Assembly: GCA_019623805.1 (NCBI GenBank)
Contig: CP053680.1
Coordinates: 62,001 to 126,000, forward strand
DNA: 64,000 nucleotides
Reading direction: 5' to 3'
From: Gammaproteobacteria bacterium (ex Lamellibrachia satsuma)
GTDB lineage: Bacteria > Pseudomonadota > Gammaproteobacteria > Chromatiales > Chromatiaceae
The notes below the pieces were generated by a model. The model saw only the letters and a list, made by a program, of their open reading frames with translations. It was not told the DNA's origin and ran no database searches. Both the position numbers and the translations under genes were made by a program. This document shows, piece after piece, positions 35,359-43,141 of this stretch. Position 1 is the stretch's first letter. Each line of letters begins with the position of its first letter.

Positions 35359-36258
35359 TCAACCTCCCAGCGTATCCGTAGTTTTATCCAGATCAATCAC
35401 AATCGCAGCTGACTCAACCGGACAGATCATTTCGCAGACGCCGCAACCGACACACCCCTCCTTGACCACGGGTTTCATTCTCGTCTCTCCATTCGGCAGT
35501 TCGAAAGGTTCCAGCACAATGGCGTGCTTTGGCGGACATTCATTGCCATGCTGTTCAGCCACCCTGGCGATCTTGCCTGAATCTCCAGAGGCTTCCGCCT
35601 GCTTCGCCTTTTCTGCACATTGGGTGATACGGATCTCGATGGGACACTGACGAACGCATAGATCGCACAACTCCAGGTCGTACGGATGATCCGCCACCGA
35701 AATAGGATTCCAGCGGTCCACCTCGTCATATCGTAAAAGCCCCTCGTAGTCCGGCCCCCTGGCCTGACCTTTGAAACCTTTACCCTGTACTGCAAGGCAG
35801 GCTCTGGGGCGTGCGAGACGAGCAAAGCCCATGCGAGTATCGGCAGGATAGTCGAGATGATGGGTCAGTGCGCCGGTTGGACAAGCCAGCACACACTGCA
35901 GACCGTCACAGGAGAAGTCACAGGCTTGGGTCCGTGCATCGATATAGGGAACACCGATGCCGAAACCATCCTCCAGATCCGCCAGTTTAATCGCGTTCAC
36001 CGGGCAAACCTGCACACACTGGCCGCACTTGATACAGGAGGCAAAAAACTCCTGCTCGTCGAAAGGTGTCTTGATCGCGCCTGGAGGACGCAGCCGGATC
36101 GATGTCCCCTGCACCACTGGAATGATCCCAAGCAGAGAAACACCGACAACACCTACGGTCAATACTGAGGAACGCAGAAACTCCCGTCGGCTCTGCTCCT
36201 TCCGTTTTGGTGAGAGCGGCCTTTTGGCTTGGGACTTTTTCGTAGTCATATCACTCAT
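35359..36258 (-). CDS. nosG: NosG, 4Fe-4S ferredoxin (NapG family)
   Basis: A 299-residue exported ferredoxin. A twin-arginine-type leader (SRREFLRSSVL, about 24-34) precedes four 4Fe-4S binding regions: CIKCGQCVQVCP, CDGLQCVLACP, CDLCVRQCP and CVGCGVCEMICP. It resembles NapG and the NosG of atypical nos clusters, forming a quinol-oxidising electron path with NosH. nosH starts one base after its stop region. The 153-bp gap before it, after nosD, contains a family R3 repeat. Confidence 0.88.
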   Translation of the reverse strand: MSDMTTKKSQAKRPLSPKRKEQSRREFLRSSVLTVGVVGVSLLGIIPVVQGTSIRLRPPGAIKTPFDEQEFFASCIKCGQCVQVCPVNAIKLADLEDGFGIGVPYIDARTQACDFSCDGLQCVLACPTGALTHHLDYPADTRMGFARLARPRACLAVQGKGFKGQARGPDYEGLLRYDEVDRWNPISVADHPYDLELCDLCVRQCPIEIRITQCAEKAKQAEASGDSGKIARVAEQHGNECPPKHAIVLEPFELPNGETRMKPVVKEGCVGCGVCEMICPVESAAIVIDLDKTTDTLGG

Positions 36259-36366
36259 CAGAAATCCTGCCTCCAGAAATTTGTGTTGTCGCTACCTATC
36301 GATGAGTGGGCCGGTTCGAGCGCAGTGGAACCGGTGATCCCCTGTTTCGATATTGCGTGAATGCCC

Positions 36367-36392
36367 AATCCGCTACGTTTGATCGGGCCTAC
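36367..36392. repeat. Dispersed repeat, family R3
   Basis: AATCCGCTACGTTTGATCGG followed by GCCTAC, a copy of the repeat at 9208-9234, within the nosD-nosG gap. It is the only sizeable non-coding gap inside the otherwise packed nosB-to-nosY run. Confidence 0.55.
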
Positions 36393-36411
36393 AGGAAGCA
36401 GTAACCAACAA

Positions 36412-37773
36412 TTATCGGTCCAGCGATTCTCTAAGCGCCTTTAGTGGATCATACGCATCCTGACCTTCCACTTTCCCGTCCCCGGCTGTTTCGCCAGTAA
36501 CAGCAGACCCGCTCTCCTGCTCCACTTCCGCAACAGCTAATTGAGCCGCCATCATCGGTTTCTTGTCTCTAACCAACATATTTGGATTGGAAAACGGGGC
36601 CAGGCGTTCCAAAAAGTCCATCACTTCCAAAACCGGCGCACCTTTGAAAAACCGGGCCGGTGGCACATCCATCCAGATCCTGTCGGCATAACTGTAAAGT
36701 TCATAGGGCTTATCACCCACACCGTCCCTGTCCTGATCGAATCCTGCATAGTCATCCCAGTAGTTTCCTAACCAGTCGTTCCGGTTTGCGGTCTTGCCCG
36801 CACCGGAAACAGCAACCTGGGTAATGTTACCCTTAAAGCTGTTGCTCTCGAGGATGTTGCCTGTCCAGTCATTCAGGAACAGCATACCAATTCCACTATA
36901 GGCGATCAGGTTATTCTTCAGTCGATTGGTTGTCTCAGGATCATAGGGGGAGATGTCCAGATAGATACCGGTGGCGCAATAGAGAATCTGATTGCCGACG
37001 ACATCCACATCGGACGTCTCTTTAAAGCCAATACCCATCCCGGTTGGCCCAAGTGCATGGGCGATATAGTTATTCTTCACCTGTACGCCGTCGCTGTACA
37101 TCAGGAAGATACCCACTGAATTTTTTTCGTAGTGGTTCTCTATCACCTCATTGTACTTCGAATACATGAAATGGAGGGAATAACGACCACCACGGGAATC
37201 ATTTCTGGCAATCAGATTATCTGCCGAATACCAGACGACCATGTCACGGGAATCCCGGATGATATTGTCTGTGATCTTGTTGTTGAAGCTGTACCAGAGC
37301 CGGACTGAATCACCCCGCATGCCAAGATCGAAAGGCTTGGAGGAGATGCGATTTCTCTGCACGACGTTGTTCTCAGACTGCTGGAGATCTATGCCAAACA
37401 GGGTATTGTCGATGACATTATCCTTGATAACATTGAAATTACCGCGGACCTGAACCCCCGAATCGATATCGTTGTGGGATTCACCTGAGTTGGTCAGATG
37501 CAGATTTTTCAGGGTTGCGCCATCAGTATCCAGATAGATGACCGAACCCTTGCCACCGGCATCAATAGTAACCTTCCCCCTGCCATCGATGGTAATGGCG
37601 CTCTCGATGGTAACCGGCCCGGCATAGGTGCCGGGCGGTGGAGTCAGCGTGCCTTTGGGGTCAGCAGCATCGACCAGTTCTTGAAACGAGGGATAGGCTG
37701 CCTGACTGCTGCCCAGAGGCAACAGCAAAAAGGCAAGACAGACCAGGACATGCGACCAAAGCGATGGCTTCAA
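36412..37773 (-). CDS. nosD: NosD, periplasmic copper-site assembly protein
   Basis: NosD is a periplasmic protein with a right-handed parallel beta-helix that works with NosFY to build the CuZ site. The 453-residue product has a signal peptide (about 1-25, SSQA) and many beta-helix turns (LKNLHLTNSG, VIKDNVIDNTLFGIDLQ, IFLMYSDGVQVKNNYIAHA). It carries the family end segment NYWDDYAGFDQDRDGVGDKPYE. About 65 further residues, poorly conserved and acidic, form the C-terminus. The start overlaps nosB by four bases. Confidence 0.93.
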   Translation of the reverse strand: MKPSLWSHVLVCLAFLLLPLGSSQAAYPSFQELVDAADPKGTLTPPPGTYAGPVTIESAITIDGRGKVTIDAGGKGSVIYLDTDGATLKNLHLTNSGESHNDIDSGVQVRGNFNVIKDNVIDNTLFGIDLQQSENNVVQRNRISSKPFDLGMRGDSVRLWYSFNNKITDNIIRDSRDMVVWYSADNLIARNDSRGGRYSLHFMYSKYNEVIENHYEKNSVGIFLMYSDGVQVKNNYIAHALGPTGMGIGFKETSDVDVVGNQILYCATGIYLDISPYDPETTNRLKNNLIAYSGIGMLFLNDWTGNILESNSFKGNITQVAVSGAGKTANRNDWLGNYWDDYAGFDQDRDGVGDKPYELYSYADRIWMDVPPARFFKGAPVLEVMDFLERLAPFSNPNMLVRDKKPMMAAQLAVAEVEQESGSAVTGETAGDGKVEGQDAYDPLKALRESLDR

Positions 37774-38966
37774 TCACTCGACTCCTTAAACTGTTTCTTA
37801 CGAATCAATGCAGCCACAGCCAATACCACCGACGTCAACAGCATCAAAAAGAAGCCTGTGTATGGATAGGAGTGGGTGGTGAACTGCGCTACCTTTCCCT
37901 GACCAAATACGGTTGGCATGAAGGGTTTGACCGAAAAAGCGCCCATGTCGTTCAGGGTGTGTCCATACCACCAGAGCCAGGCTGAGTAGTCGATAATAAA
38001 GAAGAGTGGCAGGGCCATTGGCACCATTACCAGCAACCAATAGAAAAAACCGTTGTTCTTGCGCGCACCGACCACCACAACCACCATCGCCGCCAGCAGA
38101 CCAAAGAAAACAACTTTGACCGCAGTTTCCAAGGTGGCGACCATCGGCACGATCTCTTCCTGGTTATTGAAATAGCGTCCCAGGCTCTTGGCATAGTGCC
38201 AGGACATGACCTGGAAGGAACTGCCTTTCCACGGCTCCATCGTTTCCGATTTAGCCTGGTCAATATCGTAGGTAATCCTGAGCTGCTCGATCAGGTGTGT
38301 CTTGCCGACATCGGTTTCTTCAGCCTTTGCCTTTGCAGCCGCCACCTCAGATGGAAGGATAACCTCGACGCCTGAGTCCTCAAGCGAAGTTTTCAAAACA
38401 CCGGTAATTCCACCGATGACGATTTCAGGCTCTGAGGATTCGCCGGACGCCTCCTGATCAAGAGAGGTCACCAGTGCAGTGACAAATCCTTCATTCTGCA
38501 GATTGAAACCCTCCTCTCCATACAGCGTGAGATACATCCAGAGGGCGATACCTACAAAACCAGCACTCATCAGCGCCATGCGGATTTTCGGCTTCGTACA
38601 GATAAATCCCAGCAGCATAACGACCATGAACGCCATCAGGAATTGACCAAAGCCTCGTTCTACCGGACCACCTGCGGCGATGGGATACATGCCGACATAG
38701 TGATTGATAGTATCCATCTCATGCACACAATCGAGTGCTTCATCCTCAGTAATTTCAGCTTTATCTTGCTTTTGACAGCCGTTGAAGACGCCATTCATGT
38801 GAAAATGAATTCGCACACCATCCGGAAATGACTCTTCAGGGTAGTTGGGCGCGGTGAGGGATACCCACCAGATCGGGCTATAGAAGATGACTGCAAGCAG
38901 ACCTACAGCAGCCAGAGAGAGTATTGCGACTAGGAGCGTTTGCTTGTTTTGCATAATCACTGACAT
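37770..38966 (-). CDS. nosB: NosB-like integral membrane protein
   Basis: A 398-residue membrane protein: one helix near the N-terminus, a periplasmic loop with HFHMNGVFNGC, then about five further helices. It has a charged central loop (about 180-255) and a last helix near the C-terminus. Its place directly before nosD, with the length and layout, fits NosB, a protein of unknown role found only in atypical (clade II) nos clusters. The start may be 38966 or 38954. Assignment is by pattern and synteny. Confidence 0.75.
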   Translation of the reverse strand: MSVIMQNKQTLLVAILSLAAVGLLAVIFYSPIWWVSLTAPNYPEESFPDGVRIHFHMNGVFNGCQKQDKAEITEDEALDCVHEMDTINHYVGMYPIAAGGPVERGFGQFLMAFMVVMLLGFICTKPKIRMALMSAGFVGIALWMYLTLYGEEGFNLQNEGFVTALVTSLDQEASGESSEPEIVIGGITGVLKTSLEDSGVEVILPSEVAAAKAKAEETDVGKTHLIEQLRITYDIDQAKSETMEPWKGSSFQVMSWHYAKSLGRYFNNQEEIVPMVATLETAVKVVFFGLLAAMVVVVVGARKNNGFFYWLLVMVPMALPLFFIIDYSAWLWWYGHTLNDMGAFSVKPFMPTVFGQGKVAQFTTHSYPYTGFFLMLLTSVVLAVAALIRKKQFKESSD

Positions 38967-39091
38967 TTTGTTGATGAGTCCCCCGGTGAGACTCAAGGCG
39001 CTTCTGGATGAAGCACCTTAAGCAACTCCCGGGGAATCTAGAGGGAGAGCCTGTACCAAATTTTGCGGACACCCGGCACAGTTGTCATTGA

Positions 39092-39874
39092 TTAATCGTA
39101 ATCAGGATTCTGCCAATCTTTGGAAGGTGCGAGATCCTTGGCGGGAACTTTCTGACGGGATACGTAGTTGATGACCATCTGCATATCCTTGTCGGAGAAG
39201 CCCTTGATCTGTTTCACCATATCGGGGTTAGCATTACGGCGTTTTCCGTCACGAATCCACTCGAACTGGCGCAGCATATAAGAGTAGTGCTGACCATGAA
39301 TCTTGGGGTAGAACTTGTCTTCCATGCCCTCACCATTTTCACCATGACACTGGGTGCAGTTGTCGGCATAGAGTTTCTTACCCTGCTCAAACTCTGGAAA
39401 CAGTTCATTCCAGGGACCCTTGCCATTGTCCGGGTTCATGGGCAACTTGGAGATATAGTCGGTGACGTCAGCAACCAGTTGGGCAGGATTAATCTCCCCC
39501 GCATGATAACCGGATACCGCCAGAATCTGTTCATCCAGCGCAAAAGGATACATGGTGGGGTTATCGCGATTCTTGGCACGAATGTCGGTCAACTGCTTAA
39601 CCAGCACACTGCGATGCTGTCCGGCCAACTGTGGAAAGGTACCGTCCTTCAGGCCCCAGCCTTCCAGCAGGTGGCAGGCGGAACAGACTTCGTAGACAAC
39701 TATGCCACGTGGCTTATCGGGTGTTAGCAACATAGCCTCGGTCTTCTCACCACCCTCTTTATTCCAGTCTTTGACATCCGTTACCTGGACATCAGCCTCT
39801 CCAGCAAAGCTGCCGGCGGAAATGGCCAAACCCAAAGCCAGTGAAAGGGTCGTCAATACAGATTTAACACTCAT
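39092..39874 (-). CDS. Diheme cytochrome c of the nos cluster
   Basis: A 260-residue periplasmic cytochrome with a signal peptide (about 1-24, SFAGEA) and two heme sites, Cys64-SAC-His68 and Cys173-TQC-His177, in c4-like domains. The repeated pattern FPQLAGQHRSVLVKQL / YPKIHGQHYSYMLRQF shows the internal duplication. It lies between the single-heme cytochrome and nosB, where Wolinella-type clusters keep NosC proteins elsewhere in the operon. An AGGAG site lies about nine bases before the ATG at 39874. A regulator box is centred 146 bp upstream. Likely electron carrier to NosZ. Confidence 0.87.
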   Translation of the reverse strand: MSVKSVLTTLSLALGLAISAGSFAGEADVQVTDVKDWNKEGGEKTEAMLLTPDKPRGIVVYEVCSACHLLEGWGLKDGTFPQLAGQHRSVLVKQLTDIRAKNRDNPTMYPFALDEQILAVSGYHAGEINPAQLVADVTDYISKLPMNPDNGKGPWNELFPEFEQGKKLYADNCTQCHGENGEGMEDKFYPKIHGQHYSYMLRQFEWIRDGKRRNANPDMVKQIKGFSDKDMQMVINYVSRQKVPAKDLAPSKDWQNPDYD

Positions 39875-40013
39875 TCCAAGTTTCTCCTCTTCCCCGGTGT
39901 CGGGGTACAAACACTTCTAAAATGTACACCAGGCCGCCACTGCGCCCCTGTCTGACCGGAAATTCAACATCCGTTCCAGGGACGGATTCTTTCACGGGGA
40001 ATATTAGCGTTCT

Positions 40014-40027
40014 TTGATATGCGTCAA
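40014..40027. promoter_or_regulatory. FNR/DNR-like box upstream of the diheme cytochrome
   Basis: TTGAT-ATGC-GTCAA, nine of ten fixed bases of the FNR consensus TTGAT-N4-ATCAA and identical in both half-sites to the box before nosZ. It is flanked by T and A, extending the symmetry. Confidence 0.6.
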
Positions 40028-40085
40028 ACCCGCACCAAGACCAACCCCAACGACCGGGTTACATCTCAGTGCAGGGTTGTTTGGA

Positions 40086-40403
40086 CTATTGAGTAGCGAG
40101 CCAGTCTGCGATCGCTTTCATCTCGTCATCTGAGACCAAACCCATCACACCCTTCATGGCTGCGGTTTGACCGTTATTACGTGCGCCAGACTTGATATCT
40201 TTCATCTGGTTAAAGGCGTAGTCAGCATTCTGTCCCGCCAGCTTAGGATACATAGGCATAATTGGAGTCTTGGCATCTTTACCGTGGCAGGACCAGCAGG
40301 TCTTTGCCTGGAAGAGCGCAGCACCATCAGCAGCAACTGCATTGCCAATCCCTCCAAGAGAGAGTGTCGCGGCTACTGCGGCAAAAGTGATCAATTTCAA
40401 CAT
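40086..40403 (-). CDS. Single-heme cytochrome c
   Basis: A 105-residue periplasmic cytochrome with a signal peptide (about 1-25, AVAA) and one heme site, Cys36-WSC-His40. It belongs to the small class I c-553/c-551 kind, with methionines near the C-terminus (MKGVMGLVSDDEM) able to supply the axial ligand. It follows nosZ after a 277-bp gap holding a terminator and a regulator box, so it likely has its own promoter. Its role as the direct donor to NosZ is inferred from position. Confidence 0.87.
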   Translation of the reverse strand: MLKLITFAAVAATLSLGGIGNAVAADGAALFQAKTCWSCHGKDAKTPIMPMYPKLAGQNADYAFNQMKDIKSGARNNGQTAAMKGVMGLVSDDEMKAIADWLATQ

Positions 40404-40493
40404 TCGTATTTCCTCTTTTTTCAGACAATGCGCCCCGTTTTGGGCAACTTATTCCATGGAGTAGGAGTCTCTCACCGGGTAAAGGTTCCCGCA

Positions 40494-40507
40494 TTGAGCG
40501 ACATCAA
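40494..40507. promoter_or_regulatory. FNR/DNR-like box upstream of the single-heme cytochrome
   Basis: TTGAG-CGAC-ATCAA, nine of ten fixed bases of TTGAT-N4-ATCAA. Its centre is about 97 bp before the cytochrome start at 40403, almost the same offset as for nosZ. Confidence 0.6.
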
Positions 40508-40628
40508 ATAAAACCCCTCGATTAGTGCGACTTATAGTGGATACCACCTGGCATTGAATAATTATCAGGAGAGTATCTGACTAACCATGCATCTATAATT
40601 ATCGACCAAATATCTATTTAGAAACAAG

Positions 40629-40652
40629 AAAGGGGACCATAAGGCCCCCTTT
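40629..40652 (-). terminator. Hairpin terminator after nosZ
   Basis: A 10-bp stem (40629-40638 with 40643-40652, one mismatch) around ATAA, about 28 bp after the nosZ stop. On the minus strand it is followed by the T-rich CTTGTTTC. It probably ends, or partly ends, the nosZ transcript before the cytochrome gene. Confidence 0.65.
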
Positions 40653-40680
40653 CTCTTTCAGGTTAATTGCTTCTCAGCAA

Positions 40681-42987
40681 TTATTTTTTCGCTTGGACCT
40701 TGACGGCACCATGCTCCTCAAGGAAGGTTTTGGCGCGCAAGCCCAGGTCAGCTGTCTTGACTTGATACTGCCAGTGCTGACCAGCCCAGAGAGTAGCATT
40801 CTGGAAGTCACCCTTGACGGCATAGCCCTCGGCCTTCTTCTTGGCCTCATCAGCAAAACCGAGCTGGTCGGTAGCATCTTCAACCAGTGCAACAACTTCC
40901 GGGAAGTCCTTGTAGTTGTGACTGGTGATGAAGCCCACCACGGAGTTGATTACAGCCTGGGTATCGACATTCGTCTTCACCTGCTTGTCATAATCAGCCT
41001 TGGTGTACTTCTGGCCTTCTTCCATCTTCGCGCCGGCTTCGGCCACATAACCTTTCGGCTTGACCAGCAAATAACCCTGCATCTCCAAGTGGAGCGCGGA
41101 GCAGAACTCGGTGCAGTAGTAGGGGAAGACACCAGCTTTATCTGCTACGAAGGTAGCCGATACGGTCTTGCCTGGTTCGATAGAGAGGTTGACGTTCTGG
41201 CTGTACATGGCGAAACCATGGGTCTCGTCCTCAGCACGTTCCAGGTTGGTCAGATGGATGGAGACAGTCTCACCCTCTTCGACCTCGATGATCTCAGGCG
41301 TGATGTGAGAGCGAATCACAGTACCATAGATATGAACCACGCCGTCTTTGCGTACCACTTTCTCGCGGCCGGCACGGGTCTTCCAGGGCGATTTCTTGTC
41401 GGAACGACTGTCCCAACCAGACTTATAGCGAACCGCAGGTTTCAGCTTGTCGGCTTTGATTGCCACAACGTAGTGGGGTTCGCCCAAAGGCAGAGGCATA
41501 TCGTAGAGCAGCTGCATCTTGTCGCCACTGATATCGATCAACTGATGATTCTGCGGATGCAGGGGACCGACAGGATTAAAGCGGTCGATTGCCAGCTTGT
41601 TGAGGGAGACCAGATACTTGCCGTCAGGAGAGACGGAGTCGCCTTCCATGGAGACCAGATGGCCGATGTTGTAGTGGATATGGAGTTGATCCAGCACCTT
41701 GCCCTTACAGTAGTCCCACTTGGTGACCATGGAGTCTACGTAGATAGAAGTGTAGACCACGCACTCTTTGGAATCATACTGGGTATGCAAAGGGCCAAGG
41801 CCTACCTGCACTTGAGTGTGCAGAGTGTCTTTCATGGAGATGATCGGGATACCGTAGGGATCCTTGCCTTCGAACTTCTTGCTGTCGATGGCCTTCTTGA
41901 TCTTGTCCCAGCTGTAGACCCATGCATGGCTGTCGAGTTTACCGGAAACGATGATATGGGTACCGTCCGGGCTGACATCAACGCCATGAGGACTCTTGGG
42001 CTCTGGGATCAGATAGAGCAGACCCTCTTTCACCGCCTGCTTCATGGTGATCTGGTATGCGCCATTGACCTTGTGCACCTTGCCGGCAGCAACCAGTTCG
42101 GCTGCTTTTGTCCAGTTGGTTACGTGCAGGAAGTCAGTATCTTTCTGCGAACAACCTGCTTCGAAAGGAGGACGCCCTCGCTCGATACCACCGACATAAC
42201 GCTCGGAACAGAAGGAGTTGGTGAAACCCCAACCCATGGAAGGCCCCTTACCCGCGTCAGAGAGATCCTGACTGTAGGGCGGCAATTCGAAGGTAAAGGA
42301 CTGATCTTCTTGAATCCGCCCCTTCTTGTTATCGAACTTCCAATAGGTCAAAGCACCACGATACTTTTCGTTGAACTCTTCCAGCGGCACATAGTCGCCG
42401 CTGACCGGCGCTGCATACTGGGAAGCCTCCATCACGTATTCTGTATTAGGGGTAACAAAAGCACCACCGTGATCAGACTTCATGAAGGGGTTGACAACAA
42501 TCTGCTTGGTTTCGAAGTCGTGCAGATCAATCACCGCGATACGGGGATTGGCCTTGTCGTTGATGAACAGATATCTACCGTTGTATTCGCCTTCTGTCTC
42601 GGAGAAAGCTGGATGATGGGTATCACCGTAGTTGATCAGCTTGCCATTGATCTTGCCCTGGGCCAGAACAGCCTTGGACTCGTCATCGAAGCCGTAACCC
42701 TGCCAAGGCTCAGGCGTAAACACGCCTATGTATTTCAGGATACGCATAGACGGGATGCCGTATACGATCACATGGCCGCTTTGGCCGCCTGAACTGAAAG
42801 CCAGATACTCATCGCGCCCGCCGGTAGGCGTGTAGGTCTTGGCTGCAGCCAGCAGGTCTTTCTGAGTCAGGCCACGCGCCTGCATCACATCTTTGAGAGA
42901 CTGCTGGGCAAAACTGCTTGAAGCCGCTCCTAGCCCAATACCCAGGCCCACAAGCGCCGTACAAAACTGTTTGGTGCTTTTCTTCAT
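40681..42987 (-). CDS. nosZ: Nitrous oxide reductase, atypical (clade II) type
   Basis: NosZ reduces N2O to N2 in the periplasm. The 768-residue protein has a Sec-type signal peptide (about 1-27, with no twin arginine). A beta-propeller with CuZ histidines follows (YGDTHHPAFS, SDHGGAF, SPHGVDVS, GEPHYV). A cupredoxin domain holds the CuA site CTEFCSALHLEM (Cys625, Cys629, His633, Met636). About 115 residues follow the cupredoxin domain. They are helical and charged, with no heme motif, whereas most NosZ proteins end soon after CuA. Sec export and the nosB/G/H neighbours mark the clade II type. A box of FNR type lies 98 bp before the start. Confidence 0.97.
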   Translation of the reverse strand: MKKSTKQFCTALVGLGIGLGAASSSFAQQSLKDVMQARGLTQKDLLAAAKTYTPTGGRDEYLAFSSGGQSGHVIVYGIPSMRILKYIGVFTPEPWQGYGFDDESKAVLAQGKINGKLINYGDTHHPAFSETEGEYNGRYLFINDKANPRIAVIDLHDFETKQIVVNPFMKSDHGGAFVTPNTEYVMEASQYAAPVSGDYVPLEEFNEKYRGALTYWKFDNKKGRIQEDQSFTFELPPYSQDLSDAGKGPSMGWGFTNSFCSERYVGGIERGRPPFEAGCSQKDTDFLHVTNWTKAAELVAAGKVHKVNGAYQITMKQAVKEGLLYLIPEPKSPHGVDVSPDGTHIIVSGKLDSHAWVYSWDKIKKAIDSKKFEGKDPYGIPIISMKDTLHTQVQVGLGPLHTQYDSKECVVYTSIYVDSMVTKWDYCKGKVLDQLHIHYNIGHLVSMEGDSVSPDGKYLVSLNKLAIDRFNPVGPLHPQNHQLIDISGDKMQLLYDMPLPLGEPHYVVAIKADKLKPAVRYKSGWDSRSDKKSPWKTRAGREKVVRKDGVVHIYGTVIRSHITPEIIEVEEGETVSIHLTNLERAEDETHGFAMYSQNVNLSIEPGKTVSATFVADKAGVFPYYCTEFCSALHLEMQGYLLVKPKGYVAEAGAKMEEGQKYTKADYDKQVKTNVDTQAVINSVVGFITSHNYKDFPEVVALVEDATDQLGFADEAKKKAEGYAVKGDFQNATLWAGQHWQYQVKTADLGLRAKTFLEEHGAVKVQAKK

Positions 42988-43078
42988 TATTCCCCTTCCC
43001 CAAGTTTAGAGACAGATTGTGCTGCGCATATTACGAACACTCACGGAAGGATAATCTAAAAATGCGTCATATGACACA

Positions 43079-43092
43079 TTGATTTTAGTCAA
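43079..43092. promoter_or_regulatory. FNR/DNR-like box upstream of nosZ
   Basis: TTGAT-TTTA-GTCAA, nine of ten fixed bases of the FNR consensus, centred about 98 bp before the nosZ start. A poor -10 candidate (TAGATT on the minus strand, 43053-43058) lies about 28 bp downstream of the centre, near class II spacing. A separate palindrome GTCATATGAC sits at 43066-43075. Confidence 0.65.
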
Positions 43093-43141
43093 ATAACACA
43101 GATTAGATTTTTCTATGCCAGCGCAAGGAAGAGGTAGGGTT

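Noticed and set aside
40693..42792. A 699-codon open frame antisense to nosZ
   Set aside because: It lies fully inside a well-supported nosZ gene on the other strand and shows no domain. It is a by-product of nosZ codon use.
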